DNA of 26,200 bases from Oscillospiraceae bacterium (lineage in GTDB: Bacteria > Bacillota > Clostridia > Oscillospirales > Ruminococcaceae), in assembly GCA_017394475.1 (NCBI GenBank), contig JAFPYQ010000451.1, positions 1 through 26,200 on the forward strand. The letters run 5' to 3'. The first letter of the stretch is position 1. Every line of letters begins with the position of its first letter. A program made the translations under genes and the position numbers. Positions 1 through 8,012 of the stretch are shown here, one piece after another. The notes below the pieces were generated by a model that saw only the letters and a program-made list of their open reading frames with translations, was not told the origin of the DNA and ran no database searches.

Positions 1-129
1 ACCGAAAACGGAACTAAAGCTGTAATATACACAGATACGGAATACAAAAAGGGCGACAGGGTATTTATCATAAAATGCGGAAAAACTCCCGAGGATATTA
101 TCTGTATGCCATCTGACGGCAGTTGTTAG
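1..129 (+). CDS. 3' end of a small protein gene, paralogue of the next gene (partial)
   Basis: Frame 1 is open from the first base to a TAG at 127-129 and encodes the last 42 residues of a protein whose start lies outside the window. The first 20 residues (TENGTKAVIYTDTEYKKGDR) are identical to residues 90-109 of the following gene (253-651), so this is the tail of a tandem paralogue. After that block the two proteins diverge abruptly; this one ends ...IICMPSDGSC. By analogy with its neighbour, the missing part would carry two membrane helices. No function is recognised. The stop codon lies inside the heptamer repeat array. Confidence 0.65.
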   Translation, partial: TENGTKAVIYTDTEYKKGDRVFIIKCGKTPEDIICMPSDGSC

Positions 130-162
130 TTGTTAGTTATCAGTTGTTAGTTGGCAGTTATT
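121..162. repeat. Heptamer tandem repeat, six units of AGTTGTT type
   Basis: Six consecutive 7-base units start with AGTT: AGTTGTT, AGTTGTT, AGTTATC, AGTTGTT, AGTTGGC, AGTTATT. Three are identical. The array contains the stop codon of the upstream gene and ends about 25 bases before the next possible start. It looks like a small VNTR between tandem paralogues and could vary in copy number. Confidence 0.75.
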
Positions 163-252
163 TGCCGACACTAAAAGGTATGTAAAATGGAACCGGAATG
201 AAAAAACTGTACGGAGCTTTCCGAGCAGGAAAAAGCAGTTCTGTATACGGCT

Positions 253-651
253 TTGGACATGATAGCGCAGAGAAAAAGCCGTTTTATGCTTATTTTCATA
301 CTTTTAGGCTTTTATCTGATGATCGTTTCACATCTTTTTATCGGTCTTGCTGTCGTGATAATTTCCTGCTGCGGCACTGTGATCGTCTGTGACAAGATCA
401 TCAAGCCGAAAATATCCGATCTTAATAAATATATGTTTTCATATCAGAATGTGCTTAATTATGAACATGAATACTATTCATACACGGACGGTACTATAAC
501 AAATGAACCGTTCATCATCACCGAAAACGGAACTAAAGCTGTAATATACACAGATACGGAATATAAAAAGGGCGACAGGATAATATGTGTCAGACCGGAC
601 AAAGGAGAAATATTCTGTATCAGCGATAAAAACGAAAATAATAACACTTAA
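253..651 (+). CDS. Small two-helix membrane protein, 5' end apparently broken
   Basis: The open frame runs from a TTG at 253 to TAA at 649-651 (132 aa). It has two adjacent hydrophobic segments at about residues 11-28 and 29-47, followed by a soluble region rich in Tyr, Thr and Lys. The TTG has no Shine-Dalgarno sequence. In the same frame, codons 202-252 read KNCTELSEQEKAVLYTALD, which looks like genuine protein, but a TGA at 199-201 cuts it off from an ATG at 187 (AAAGGT upstream). An ATG at 198 is one base out of register; with one A fewer in the A6 run at 201-206 it would read MKNCTELSEQEK and run into this frame. The gene is therefore either frameshifted or read through slippage. Function unknown. 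Confidence 0.55.
   Translation: MDMIAQRKSRFMLIFILLGFYLMIVSHLFIGLAVVIISCCGTVIVCDKIIKPKISDLNKYMFSYQNVLNYEHEYYSYTDGTITNEPFIITENGTKAVIYTDTEYKKGDRIICVRPDKGEIFCISDKNENNNT
520..579 (+). repeat. 60-bp direct repeat, second copy (first copy at 1-60)
   Basis: Bases 520-579 match bases 1-60 at 59 of 60 positions; the single difference is a silent Tyr codon (TAC at 45, TAT at 564). Identity ends sharply at 60/579. The repeat encodes the same 20 residues in both paralogues. This indicates a recent tandem duplication or gene conversion; the first copy may extend left of the window. Confidence 0.85.
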
Positions 652-667
652 TATAAACGGAGAAAAC

Positions 668-2842
668 ATGGCTAAAAAAGAAACAGAAAAGAAAAAGAGT
701 CTCATCCCCCCGCTGCCTGTGGCTGTGACGGCGAAAAAGACGCGCAGTGCGGCTAAGGGAAGGGCAAACAAGCTGCCCGCTGAGCTGCAGCTCATGGACA
801 ACACGGTCTACTCTAAGACCTCATTTGAAAAGGAATTTATCGAGAACCATTACAACGACGATCAGAAGTCCGCAGCATCGGGCAGGAAAGCACGACCCGC
901 CATGCTCTATGATACCGACGATACCGACCTTACAAAATTCATCGGTGATGACTTCACCGAGCGCCTTGCAGCCACCGAAAGGGCTGTGAAAGCTGCCACC
1001 ATGCAGGAGGACAAGAAGCCCTCCCGCACTGCACACAGCGTAGCGGTCCAGAGGCACGAAAAGGCATCCGCTGCCGCGGAGGACAGCAGGCAGAGCGCTC
1101 CCGCCGCAAGGACCACCAGGGCAAAGACAGTGAAAAAGGCTCTGCAGGCTCCGGAATACCACTCCAACCACCGCCCCGTAAAGCGCACCCCCGTGAGGAT
1201 AATCCCACTGGGCGGCCTCAACGAGATAGGCAAGAACATGACCGCCTTCGAGTGCGGCAACGATATGTTCATAGTGGACTGCGGTCTTTCCTTCCCGGAT
1301 GCGGATATGCCCGGCGTTGACCTGGTAATACCCGATTTCACCTATGTTGAGCAGAATATCGATAAGCTCAGGGGCATAATCATCACCCACGGACATGAAG
1401 ACCACATCGGCGGCCTTGCATACCTGCTGATGAAGGTGAACAAGCCCGTATATGCCACCCGCCTTACTATCGCGCTGATACAGGGCAAGCTGAAAGAACA
1501 CGAGAACATAGGCAAATGCAGCCTCAATGTCGTCAACCCCGGCGAAAGCGTAAAGCTGGGCTGCATGAATGTGGAATTCATAAGAGTGAACCACTCCATC
1601 CCCGACAGCGTGGGACTTGCCATACACACCCCTGCGGGCATTCTGATACACACAGGCGACTTCAAGGTGGATTTCACCCCCATAGACGGTGAGATAATAG
1701 ACCTGGCAAGATTCGGAGAGCTGGGCAGCAAGGGCGTATTGGCGCTCATGTCCGATTCTACCAATGCAGAACGCCCCGGCCACACACCCTCGGAAAGGAT
1801 AGTGGGCGAGAGCTTTGAGCGGCTCTTCGCAAGAGCAGACGGCAAAAGGGTCATAATCGCCACCTTTGCCTCAAATATACACAGGATACAGCAGATAGTC
1901 GATAATGCGGCACGGGACGGGCGCAAGATCGCGGTGTTCGGCAGGAGCATGCTCAACACCATATCCGCTGCAAAGGAGCTTGAATATCTCAATGCCCCCG
2001 ATGATATGTTCATCGAGGTGGAGGAGATGAACAAGTACCCCCCCGAAAAGATATGCCTTATAACCACAGGCTCACAGGGCGAGCCCATGTCCGCCCTCAC
2101 AAGGATGGCTATGGGCGAGCACCGCACAGTCACCATCACCCCCACAGACTATATCATAATCAGTGCCAACCCCATACCCGGCAATGAGAAATTCGTCACA
2201 AGGGTCGTGAACGAGCTGCTGCGGGCAGGTGCAGATGTGGTATATGAGAGTATGTATGACATACACGTTTCGGGTCATGCCTGCCAGGAGGAGATAAAGC
2301 TCATCATGGCACTCACCCGCCCGAGATTCTTCATACCCGTTCACGGTGAGTACAAGCACCTGAAAAAAAGTGCGGGCATAGCCTATTCTCTGGGCATCCC
2401 CAAATCCAACGTATTCATCGGCTCCATCGGTGATGTCATCGAGACAGACGGCGTGGATATGGCCATAACAGGCAAGGTCACAGCGGGCAAGGTGCTCGTG
2501 GACGGCCTGGGCGTCGGGGATGTGGGCTCTATCGTCCTGCGTGACAGAAAGCATCTTTCCGAGGATGGCCTCATAGTCGTGGTGGCTACCATCGACACAT
2601 CCATGAATGCCATCGCAGCGGGCCCCGATATCCTTTCAAGGGGCTTTGTATATGTCAAGGAAAATGAGGAAATGATGGATCAGGCACGGGATCTCCTTAC
2701 AGAGGTGCTCGAAGAATGCCTTGAAGCGGGCATGCACGACTGGAACTCCATCAAATCGACCCTCAAAAACGAACTCTCATCCTTTATATACAAGCTCACA
2801 GGCAGGAACCCCATGATACTGCCTATAATCGAAGAAATATGA
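668..2842 (+). CDS. rnj: Ribonuclease J with long N-terminal extension
   Basis: This is a metallo-beta-lactamase/beta-CASP nuclease of the RNase J family, which in Firmicutes carries out 5'-to-3' exonucleolytic and endonucleolytic mRNA turnover and rRNA maturation in the cytoplasm. The zinc motif HGHEDH is at residues 241-246, preceded by RIIPLGGLNEIGKN near 177; HTGDFKVD and the beta-CASP/C-terminal motif PVHGEYKHLK follow. The ATG at 668 is chosen because GGAG lies 5 bases upstream; a longer frame from 587 would overlap the previous gene and has no such site. The protein is 724 aa, about 170 longer than common RNase J proteins. The extra N-terminus is Lys/Arg/Ala/Glu-rich low-complexity sequence, probably disordered. 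Only 12 bases separate it from the next gene. Family assignment is very secure. Confidence 0.96.
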   Translation: MAKKETEKKKSLIPPLPVAVTAKKTRSAAKGRANKLPAELQLMDNTVYSKTSFEKEFIENHYNDDQKSAASGRKARPAMLYDTDDTDLTKFIGDDFTERLAATERAVKAATMQEDKKPSRTAHSVAVQRHEKASAAAEDSRQSAPAARTTRAKTVKKALQAPEYHSNHRPVKRTPVRIIPLGGLNEIGKNMTAFECGNDMFIVDCGLSFPDADMPGVDLVIPDFTYVEQNIDKLRGIIITHGHEDHIGGLAYLLMKVNKPVYATRLTIALIQGKLKEHENIGKCSLNVVNPGESVKLGCMNVEFIRVNHSIPDSVGLAIHTPAGILIHTGDFKVDFTPIDGEIIDLARFGELGSKGVLALMSDSTNAERPGHTPSERIVGESFERLFARADGKRVIIATFASNIHRIQQIVDNAARDGRKIAVFGRSMLNTISAAKELEYLNAPDDMFIEVEEMNKYPPEKICLITTGSQGEPMSALTRMAMGEHRTVTITPTDYIIISANPIPGNEKFVTRVVNELLRAGADVVYESMYDIHVSGHACQEEIKLIMALTRPRFFIPVHGEYKHLKKSAGIAYSLGIPKSNVFIGSIGDVIETDGVDMAITGKVTAGKVLVDGLGVGDVGSIVLRDRKHLSEDGLIVVVATIDTSMNAIAAGPDILSRGFVYVKENEEMMDQARDLLTEVLEECLEAGMHDWNSIKSTLKNELSSFIYKLTGRNPMILPIIEEI

Positions 2843-2854
2843 CGAGGTGCAACA

Positions 2855-3403
2855 ATGCTCATACCATACAGCGATGCGGAATTGTTCTTTAGCTGCTATA
2901 TCCCGCTGCTCGACTTTGTCAACAAGAAGAAACGCATCATCAAGAACCTCGGAGAGATCAGAACAAGATTCGATGTCACCCATGAGGTGGGTCAGAAGAT
3001 AAGTACAAACCTGTGGGAAGACAGATCCATCATAGATGAATTTCTCGAAAAGAAGGGAAGTACCCTTTCTGATGAACAGAAGGAGATAATTTCGGGATTT
3101 TCCCGCGGCATCTACACCAATTTCATGATAAAGCAGCACCTGCCGGGCGGCTCCATCTTCGTATCATCGGATGCAAAGCAGGTCTATCTCGTAAAAAGCA
3201 TACTTTCGGAGATATCCTCACTGTTCAAGGAGAACTATCTGCCCATGTCGGTAAAGACAGTCCTGCTGCCCTTCAAGGACTATATCATCACCGACGGGCT
3301 CTTCACCGTATACAAGGTGACCTTCGGCGGCAATGTGAGGAACGAACTGAGGGAAGTATATCTGGCCGCAAAAAAGAACGGGAAGATCATAGAGTCATTC
3401 TGA
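2855..3403 (+). CDS. Conserved-looking hypothetical protein, 182 aa
   Basis: The frame opens with ATG at 2855, with GAGGTG 5 bases upstream, and starts 12 bases after the RNase J stop, so co-transcription is likely. The predicted protein is soluble, mixed alpha/beta, without signal peptide or membrane helix. It starts MLIPYSDAELFFSCY, has a charged helical middle (FLEKKGSTLSDEQKEIISGF) and a C-terminal part with beta-like segments (VKTVLLPFKDYIITDGLF). I do not recognise a family or catalytic motif. Its position suggests a role linked to RNA metabolism, but that is only inference from adjacency. Confidence 0.8.
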   Translation: MLIPYSDAELFFSCYIPLLDFVNKKKRIIKNLGEIRTRFDVTHEVGQKISTNLWEDRSIIDEFLEKKGSTLSDEQKEIISGFSRGIYTNFMIKQHLPGGSIFVSSDAKQVYLVKSILSEISSLFKENYLPMSVKTVLLPFKDYIITDGLFTVYKVTFGGNVRNELREVYLAAKKNGKIIESF

Positions 3404-3457
3404 TCCCCCGCCTTTACCAATGTTTCAATTAAATTTCAATATAAGGAGATAAAAACC

Positions 3458-4711
3458 ATGTACGCAGATCTTATCGACACCATCGGATATGTAAAGAACG
3501 CTGACCCCGAGGTCGGCGACGCTATGGCCCTTGAGCTTGCAAGGCAGAAGCGCAATCTTGAGCTCATTGCCAGCGAGAACATCGTTTCCCCCGCTGTTAT
3601 GGCAGCTATGGGCAGCGTGCTCACCAACAAGTATGCTGAGGGTTATCCCGGAAAGCGCTATTACGGCGGCTGCGAGGATGTTGACATCGTTGAGACCATC
3701 GCTATCGAGAGAGCAAAGAAGCTCTTCGGCGCACAGTTCGCCAATGTTCAGCCTCACTCCGGCGCACAGGCAAACACCGCTGTTTACTATGCCCTCCTCA
3801 CACCCGGCGATACTGTTATGGGCATGAGCCTTGACAACGGCGGTCACCTCACCCACGGTTCCAAGGTAAACATTTCCGGCAAATACTTCAACTTTGTTCC
3901 CTACGGTGTCGATGCCAACGGCTTCATCGACTATGATGCTCTCCAGAAGCAGGCTGAGGAGATCAGACCCAAGCTCATCGTAGCAGGTGCATCTGCATAT
4001 CCCAGAACTATCGACTTCAAGCGCCTTTCTGAGATCGCCAAGTCCGTAGAGGCATATCTCATGGTAGATATGGCTCACATCGCAGGCCTTGTTGCAGCAG
4101 GCGTACATCCCTCTCCTGTTCCCTATGCGGATATAACCACCACCACCACTCACAAGACCCTCAGAGGCCCCAGAGGCGGACTTATCCTCACCAATGACGA
4201 GGCACTTGCAAAGAAGATCAACTCCGCTATATTCCCCGGCACACAGGGCGGCCCTCTCATGCACGTTATCGCAGGCAAGGCTGTCTGCTTCGGCGAGGCA
4301 CTCAAGCCCGAGTTCAAGGACTACGGCCAGCGCATCGTAGCTAATGCACAGGCTCTTGCAAAGGGACTTCTTGACCGCGGCTTTGACCTTGTATCCGGCG
4401 GCACCGACAACCACCTCATGCTCGTTGACCTTCGTCCCTTCGGCCTTACAGGCAAGGAGTTCGAGCACAGACTTGATGAGGTATACATCACTGTCAACAA
4501 GAACGCTATACCCAACGACCCCGAGAAGCCCTTCGTTACCAGCGGTATCAGAGTAGGTACTCCCGCTGTTACCACAAGAGGACTTGACACCTCCGATATG
4601 GAAAAGATCGCTCAGTTCATGTACCTTGCAGCAAAGGACTTTGACGGCAGCGCAGACGCCATCAGGAAGGGCGTCCAGGAGATCTGCTCCATTCATAAGC
4701 TCTACGAATGA
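3458..4711 (+). CDS. glyA: Serine hydroxymethyltransferase
   Basis: PLP-dependent SHMT interconverts serine plus tetrahydrofolate with glycine plus 5,10-methylene-THF, the main source of one-carbon units. The 417-aa length is normal. Diagnostic segments are [11 protein letters not shown] (about 27-37), [36 protein letters not shown] and the PLP-lysine motif [15 protein letters not shown] with the Schiff-base lysine at K233. AAGGAG lies 9 bases before the ATG. Codon choice appears more GCT/GTT/ATC-biased than the neighbours, as expected for a highly expressed gene. The gap of about 50 bases before it is AT-rich and could hold its own promoter. The next gene follows after a short hairpin. Confidence 0.97.
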   Translation: MYADLIDTIGYVKNADPEVGDAMALELARQKRNLELIASENIVSPAVMAAMGSVLTNKYAEGYPGKRYYGGCEDVDIVETIAIERAKKLFGAQFANVQPHSGAQANTAVYYALLTPGDTVMGMSLDNGGHLTHGSKVNISGKYFNFVPYGVDANGFIDYDALQKQAEEIRPKLIVAGASAYPRTIDFKRLSEIAKSVEAYLMVDMAHIAGLVAAGVHPSPVPYADITTTTTHKTLRGPRGGLILTNDEALAKKINSAIFPGTQGGPLMHVIAGKAVCFGEALKPEFKDYGQRIVANAQALAKGLLDRGFDLVSGGTDNHLMLVDLRPFGLTGKEFEHRLDEVYITVNKNAIPNDPEKPFVTSGIRVGTPAVTTRGLDTSDMEKIAQFMYLAAKDFDGSADAIRKGVQEICSIHKLYE

Positions 4712-4720
4712 TAATACCCG

Positions 4721-4747
4721 GCGGGCAGTGGCGCTGTCACTGCCCGC
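4721..4747 (+). other. Perfect 10-bp hairpin between glyA and the esterase gene
   Basis: GCGGGCAGTG (4721-4730) and CACTGCCCGC (4738-4747) form a perfect 10-bp stem with a 7-base loop GCGCTGT. No T-run follows, and the next start codon is only 10 bases downstream. It is therefore not a standard intrinsic terminator. It may protect the glyA mRNA 3' end, act as a processing site, or dampen translation of the esterase, whose own ribosome binding site is weak. Confidence 0.6.
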
Positions 4748-4757
4748 ATAGATCATT

Positions 4758-5543
4758 ATGTCACATTTTACAATAAAAACATTTTCGGATCAGCTCTACA
4801 GGCCCATCGAATTTGAAGTGATGATGCCCGATGTCCATACCATCGAGCTCCCCTGGGCGCAGAAGAGAGAGACCGACAGACCCGATAAGACCATATTCCT
4901 TTTCCACGGATTTTCGGGAAATGCGGGTCTTTTTATCCCCGAATACCCTATCGAAAAGCACAACATCGCTGTTGTTATGCCCTCTGTGGAAAATTCCTTC
5001 TACCTTGATGCCGAGGCCACAGGCAGAAAATTCTGCACCTTCGTGGGCGAGGAGCTCCCTGCATTCATGAGACGCACCTTCGGTCTGTGCAGCTCAAAGG
5101 ACGATACCTATGTACTGGGTCTTTCCATGGGCGGGTTCGGCGCTCTGCACACGGGTCTCAGATACCCCGATACCTTCGGCAAGATAGGTGCCATGTCCTC
5201 CGCACTCATCCATCATGAGGTGGCGGGGATGAAGGAAGGCACAGGCAATGCCGTGGCAAACTATGCCTATTACCGCGAGGTATTCGGCGAGCCCTCAAAG
5301 CTGCTGGGCAGTGAGAACGACCCCGAGGAACTGGTAAAGCGGCTCATAAAGGACGGCAAAGAGCTGCCCGAGATATTCATGGCCTGCGGCACCGAGGATT
5401 TCCTTCTTGAAGAGAACCGCGCCTTCCACAGATTCCTTGAAAACGAGGGAGTACAGCACACCTATGTGGAGGATGAGGGTAATCACGACCCGAAATTCTG
5501 GTCAAAATACTCTGAGATCATAATAGATAAATTCATGGAATGA
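4758..5543 (+). CDS. Alpha/beta-hydrolase esterase (EstA/esterase D type)
   Basis: The 261-aa protein fits the putative esterase family that includes tributyrin esterase and S-formylglutathione hydrolase (PF00756 type). It has an FHGFSGNAG oxyanion-region motif near residue 50, the nucleophile elbow GLSMGGFG with Ser123, and likely triad partners Asp214 (CGTEDF) and His243 (EGNHD). There is no signal peptide, so it should act in the cytoplasm on short acyl or acetyl esters, perhaps from sugar esters; the substrate cannot be read from sequence. The ATG at 4758 has no good Shine-Dalgarno but gives the N-terminus expected for the family. The start sits just after a hairpin that may limit its expression. 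Confidence 0.88.
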   Translation: MSHFTIKTFSDQLYRPIEFEVMMPDVHTIELPWAQKRETDRPDKTIFLFHGFSGNAGLFIPEYPIEKHNIAVVMPSVENSFYLDAEATGRKFCTFVGEELPAFMRRTFGLCSSKDDTYVLGLSMGGFGALHTGLRYPDTFGKIGAMSSALIHHEVAGMKEGTGNAVANYAYYREVFGEPSKLLGSENDPEELVKRLIKDGKELPEIFMACGTEDFLLEENRAFHRFLENEGVQHTYVEDEGNHDPKFWSKYSEIIIDKFME

Positions 5544-5579
5544 CTGCATCATGCAGTGATCCCCAAGGAGACGATCATA

Positions 5580-6854
5580 ATGAACGATTTGGCGTTCAGC
5601 GAGATAAACGGCGGCGTGTGTGCCGCCAAGGGCTTCAAGGCAAGCGGTGTATACTGCGGCATAAAGGCTGCCATGAAAGCAGGGAATGACGGCAATGAGA
5701 GCCCCATAAGCAACACAAAGAACGATATCGCCATGATAGTCAGCGATGTTGCCTGCAATACCGCAGGTGTGTACACCTCAAACAAGGTGAAGGGCGCCCC
5801 TGTTGTCGTTACAAAGAAAAATCTTGAGAAGAGCGGCGGAAAGTCAAGGGCTGTGATAGTAAATTCCGGCAATGCCAACACCTGCAACGGCGACGGTGAG
5901 GAAAAGGCGGTGGCTATGTGCCGCCTTACCGCAGAAAAGGTGGGCATCCCCGCAGAGGAAGTCATAGTCGCAAGCACGGGCGTCATCGGTCAGGTGCTGC
6001 CCCTTGCCCCCATAGAAAGGGCTGTACCGCAGCTTTTTGAAAAGCTGTCCTACACGGGCAATGTGGAGGCTGCCACTGCCATAATGACCACGGATACGGT
6101 GAAAAAGGAATACGCCGTAAAATTCACCGTTGACGGCAAGGAATGTCATTTAGGCGGCATGGCAAAGGGCTCGGGAATGATACACCCCAACATGGCCACC
6201 ACCCTCAATTTCATCACAACGGACTGTGCAGTATCAGTCCCCATGCTGCAGAAGGCACTTTCGGAGATCGTCAAGATAACCTACAACTGCCTCTGCGTGG
6301 ACGGCGACCAGTCCACCAATGACACCTGTATGCTGATGTCAAGCGGTCTTGCGGGGAACAAGGAGATAGATGCCGACAGCGAGGACTTTGAGACCTTCAA
6401 GGCGGCTCTGTGTCAGGTGATGACCGCACTCACAAGGATGCTGGCAAAGGACGGCGAGGGTGCCACAAAGCTGGTCACCTGCGTATGCTCCGGCGCTCCC
6501 GACCTTGACACTGCCATAATCATCGCAAAGAGCGTTATCCGCTCCCCTCTTGTAAAGTGCGCTATGTACGGTGCGGATGCCAACTGCGGACGAATAATGT
6601 GCGCGATGGGCTATGCCGAGACCGACTGCGACGTGACCAAGGCCGATGTTTACTACATCTCAAAGGCGGGAAAGATACTTGTATGCAAGGACGGTCTGGG
6701 ACTTTCCTTTGATGAAGAACTTGCCAAGGCGATACTTTCCGAGGATGAGATAGAGATATTCACCGATCTTCACATGGGCGATGCCTCCGCCACCGCCTGG
6801 GGCTGCGACTTTACTTATGATTATGTAAAGATAAACGGCGATTACAGGTCATAA
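5580..6854 (+). CDS. argJ: Bifunctional glutamate N-acetyltransferase / amino-acid acetyltransferase (ArgJ)
   Basis: ArgJ transfers the acetyl group of N-acetylornithine to glutamate, recycling acetyl in arginine synthesis; some members also use acetyl-CoA. The 424-aa protein carries VNSGNANTCNGDG near residue 95, ASTGVIGQ near 131 and the autoprocessing region KGSGMIHPNMATTLNF, in which cleavage between Ala206 and Thr207 would give two chains with Thr207 as nucleophile. Start 5580 is chosen because AAGGAG sits 9 bases before it; an upstream in-frame ATG at 5556 lacks one. The rest of the arginine pathway (argC, argB, argD) is not in the window, so argJ is unlinked here. It is the last gene before a strong terminator. 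Confidence 0.95.
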   Translation: MNDLAFSEINGGVCAAKGFKASGVYCGIKAAMKAGNDGNESPISNTKNDIAMIVSDVACNTAGVYTSNKVKGAPVVVTKKNLEKSGGKSRAVIVNSGNANTCNGDGEEKAVAMCRLTAEKVGIPAEEVIVASTGVIGQVLPLAPIERAVPQLFEKLSYTGNVEAATAIMTTDTVKKEYAVKFTVDGKECHLGGMAKGSGMIHPNMATTLNFITTDCAVSVPMLQKALSEIVKITYNCLCVDGDQSTNDTCMLMSSGLAGNKEIDADSEDFETFKAALCQVMTALTRMLAKDGEGATKLVTCVCSGAPDLDTAIIIAKSVIRSPLVKCAMYGADANCGRIMCAMGYAETDCDVTKADVYYISKAGKILVCKDGLGLSFDEELAKAILSEDEIEIFTDLHMGDASATAWGCDFTYDYVKINGDYRS

Positions 6855-6870
6855 TTATCACCATAAAAAG

Positions 6871-6910
6871 CGCCCTGCCTTGTGCGTACTGTACAAGACA
6901 GGGCGGTTTT
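6871..6910. terminator. Bidirectional intrinsic terminator after argJ
   Basis: CGCCCTGCCTTGT (6871-6883) pairs with ACAAGACAGGGCG (6893-6905) with one internal mismatch, followed by TTTT on the plus strand. AAAAAG at 6865-6870 supplies a T-run on the minus strand. It ends the plus-strand series and the convergent minus-strand series. Confidence 0.88.
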
Positions 6911-6952
6911 CTGCTGTTCAGATCATCGGGCAGCCGATGAGCGTTTGTAATT

Positions 6953-7399
6953 TTATGTGATTGAGTAAAATATTGTAAAGTGATCACAGACTGCTGTGTA
7001 CCCCGAACTGCTGTTTTCAGTGTCAGCTTCTTTTTGATATTTCAGAATGATGACATCACGCCCACGAGGTCTGAAAAACAATATATATTCACCTTCCGTG
7101 TAAATTTTCCCGCTGTCGAATTTCAGATCATTAAAAATGATATTCCGCATATCCTGAAATTCGCCCTGTTGCTCGAAATCACAGCCTTCCCGGGCAATGC
7201 TCATCTCATGATCACATAATTTCTCTAAACCATCTGCATTATCACGGACTATCCCGGAGATCTCTTCTACAGCAGCATTCATTTCATCTCTTTTTTCCTG
7301 GATCGAATGCTGGTAATCCAACCAAAAAAATAGCACAGCTCCGGCTATGAGGACCGCCGCGACCAATATACAGATCGCGATCTGTTTCTTATACTTCAT
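6953..7399 (-). CDS. Small single-span membrane protein, unknown
   Basis: The 148-aa protein starts MKYKKQIAICILVAAVLIAG, a positively charged start plus one hydrophobic helix (about 7-28) that is most likely a membrane anchor or uncleaved signal. The rest is a soluble extracytoplasmic domain with an acidic helical part (DEMNAAVEEISGIVRDNADG) and beta-like segments (EYILFFRPRGRDVIILKYQ). GGAGAGG lies just upstream of the ATG. It begins 48 bases after maf and is the last gene of the minus-strand series. No family is recognised. Confidence 0.75.
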   Translation of the reverse strand: MKYKKQIAICILVAAVLIAGAVLFFWLDYQHSIQEKRDEMNAAVEEISGIVRDNADGLEKLCDHEMSIAREGCDFEQQGEFQDMRNIIFNDLKFDSGKIYTEGEYILFFRPRGRDVIILKYQKEADTENSSSGYTAVCDHFTIFYSIT

Positions 7400-7447
7400 T
7401 GGTACCTCTCCTGCAAACCAGTTTACTGTCGTATGCCGTGTCAGGCA

Positions 7448-8008
7448 TCAGATATCCGATGTTTTCCCTTCAAGGTATCTTGCGAGCCGTCCCACAGGGA
7501 GCCCTACCACGTTGAAATAATCTCCCCTGATGCCCCTGACGAAGCGGAAGCTCCATGTCTGTATGCCATAGGCACCTGCCTTGTCAAAGGGATCGCCTGT
7601 GGCGATGTACTCATGTATCTCCTCATCCGAAAGGGGATAAAACTCCACTTCCGTACATTCCGAAAAGCTGTGCTTTACGCCGTTTTCTATGATGCAAACG
7701 CCTGTTATTACCCTGTGGACTCTGCCCGACAGCATTTTCAGCATATTGAACGCATCCTGCTCATCTGCGGGCTTGCCGAGTATCCTGTCATCTATGACTA
7801 CCACCGTATCGCAGCCGATGACAGTACCGCCTGCGGACTGCTTTGCGATGTGGGCAGCCTTCTGCTCTGCAAGGTAAACAGGTGCCTCTTCCGCGGCTAT
7901 GCCCTCCGGGAGAGTTTCGTCGATATCCGCGGGGATGATGCTGAAATCAGCCGTTATCATCTCAAAAAGTTCTTTGCGCCGCGGCGATGCCGATGCAAGT
8001 ATATACAT
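7448..8008 (-). CDS. maf: Maf family nucleotide pyrophosphatase
   Basis: Maf proteins hydrolyse non-canonical nucleoside triphosphates such as dTTP/UTP/m5-UTP to monophosphates, a house-cleaning role; overexpression in Bacillus blocks septation. The 186-aa protein has ILASASPRRKELF at its N-terminus (SPRR at 8-11), then ADIDET, GCDTVV, ILGKP and DPFDKAGAYGIQ. A 54-residue longer frame would overlap the TsaD-like gene; the start at 8008 matches the family N-terminus and has GGAG overlapping the previous stop. Only 4 bases separate the two genes, so coupling is likely. Confidence 0.94.
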   Translation of the reverse strand: MYILASASPRRKELFEMITADFSIIPADIDETLPEGIAAEEAPVYLAEQKAAHIAKQSAGGTVIGCDTVVVIDDRILGKPADEQDAFNMLKMLSGRVHRVITGVCIIENGVKHSFSECTEVEFYPLSDEEIHEYIATGDPFDKAGAYGIQTWSFRFVRGIRGDYFNVVGLPVGRLARYLEGKTSDI

Positions 8009-8012
8009 TTCC

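Noticed and set aside
121..162. CRISPR array
   Set aside because: Units are only 7 bases and contiguous, with no spacers; it is a simple tandem repeat.
587..667. Upstream start for RNase J
   Set aside because: It would overlap the preceding gene, and the ATG at 668 has GGAG at the right distance.
821..2145. Long minus-strand frames inside the RNase J gene
   Set aside because: They lie opposite a certain coding region and show no recognisable domain.
3425..4756. 443-aa minus-strand open frame opposite glyA
   Set aside because: It mirrors the codon bias of glyA; the protein is repetitive in Val, Leu, Cys and Gly, has no family motif and no ribosome binding site.
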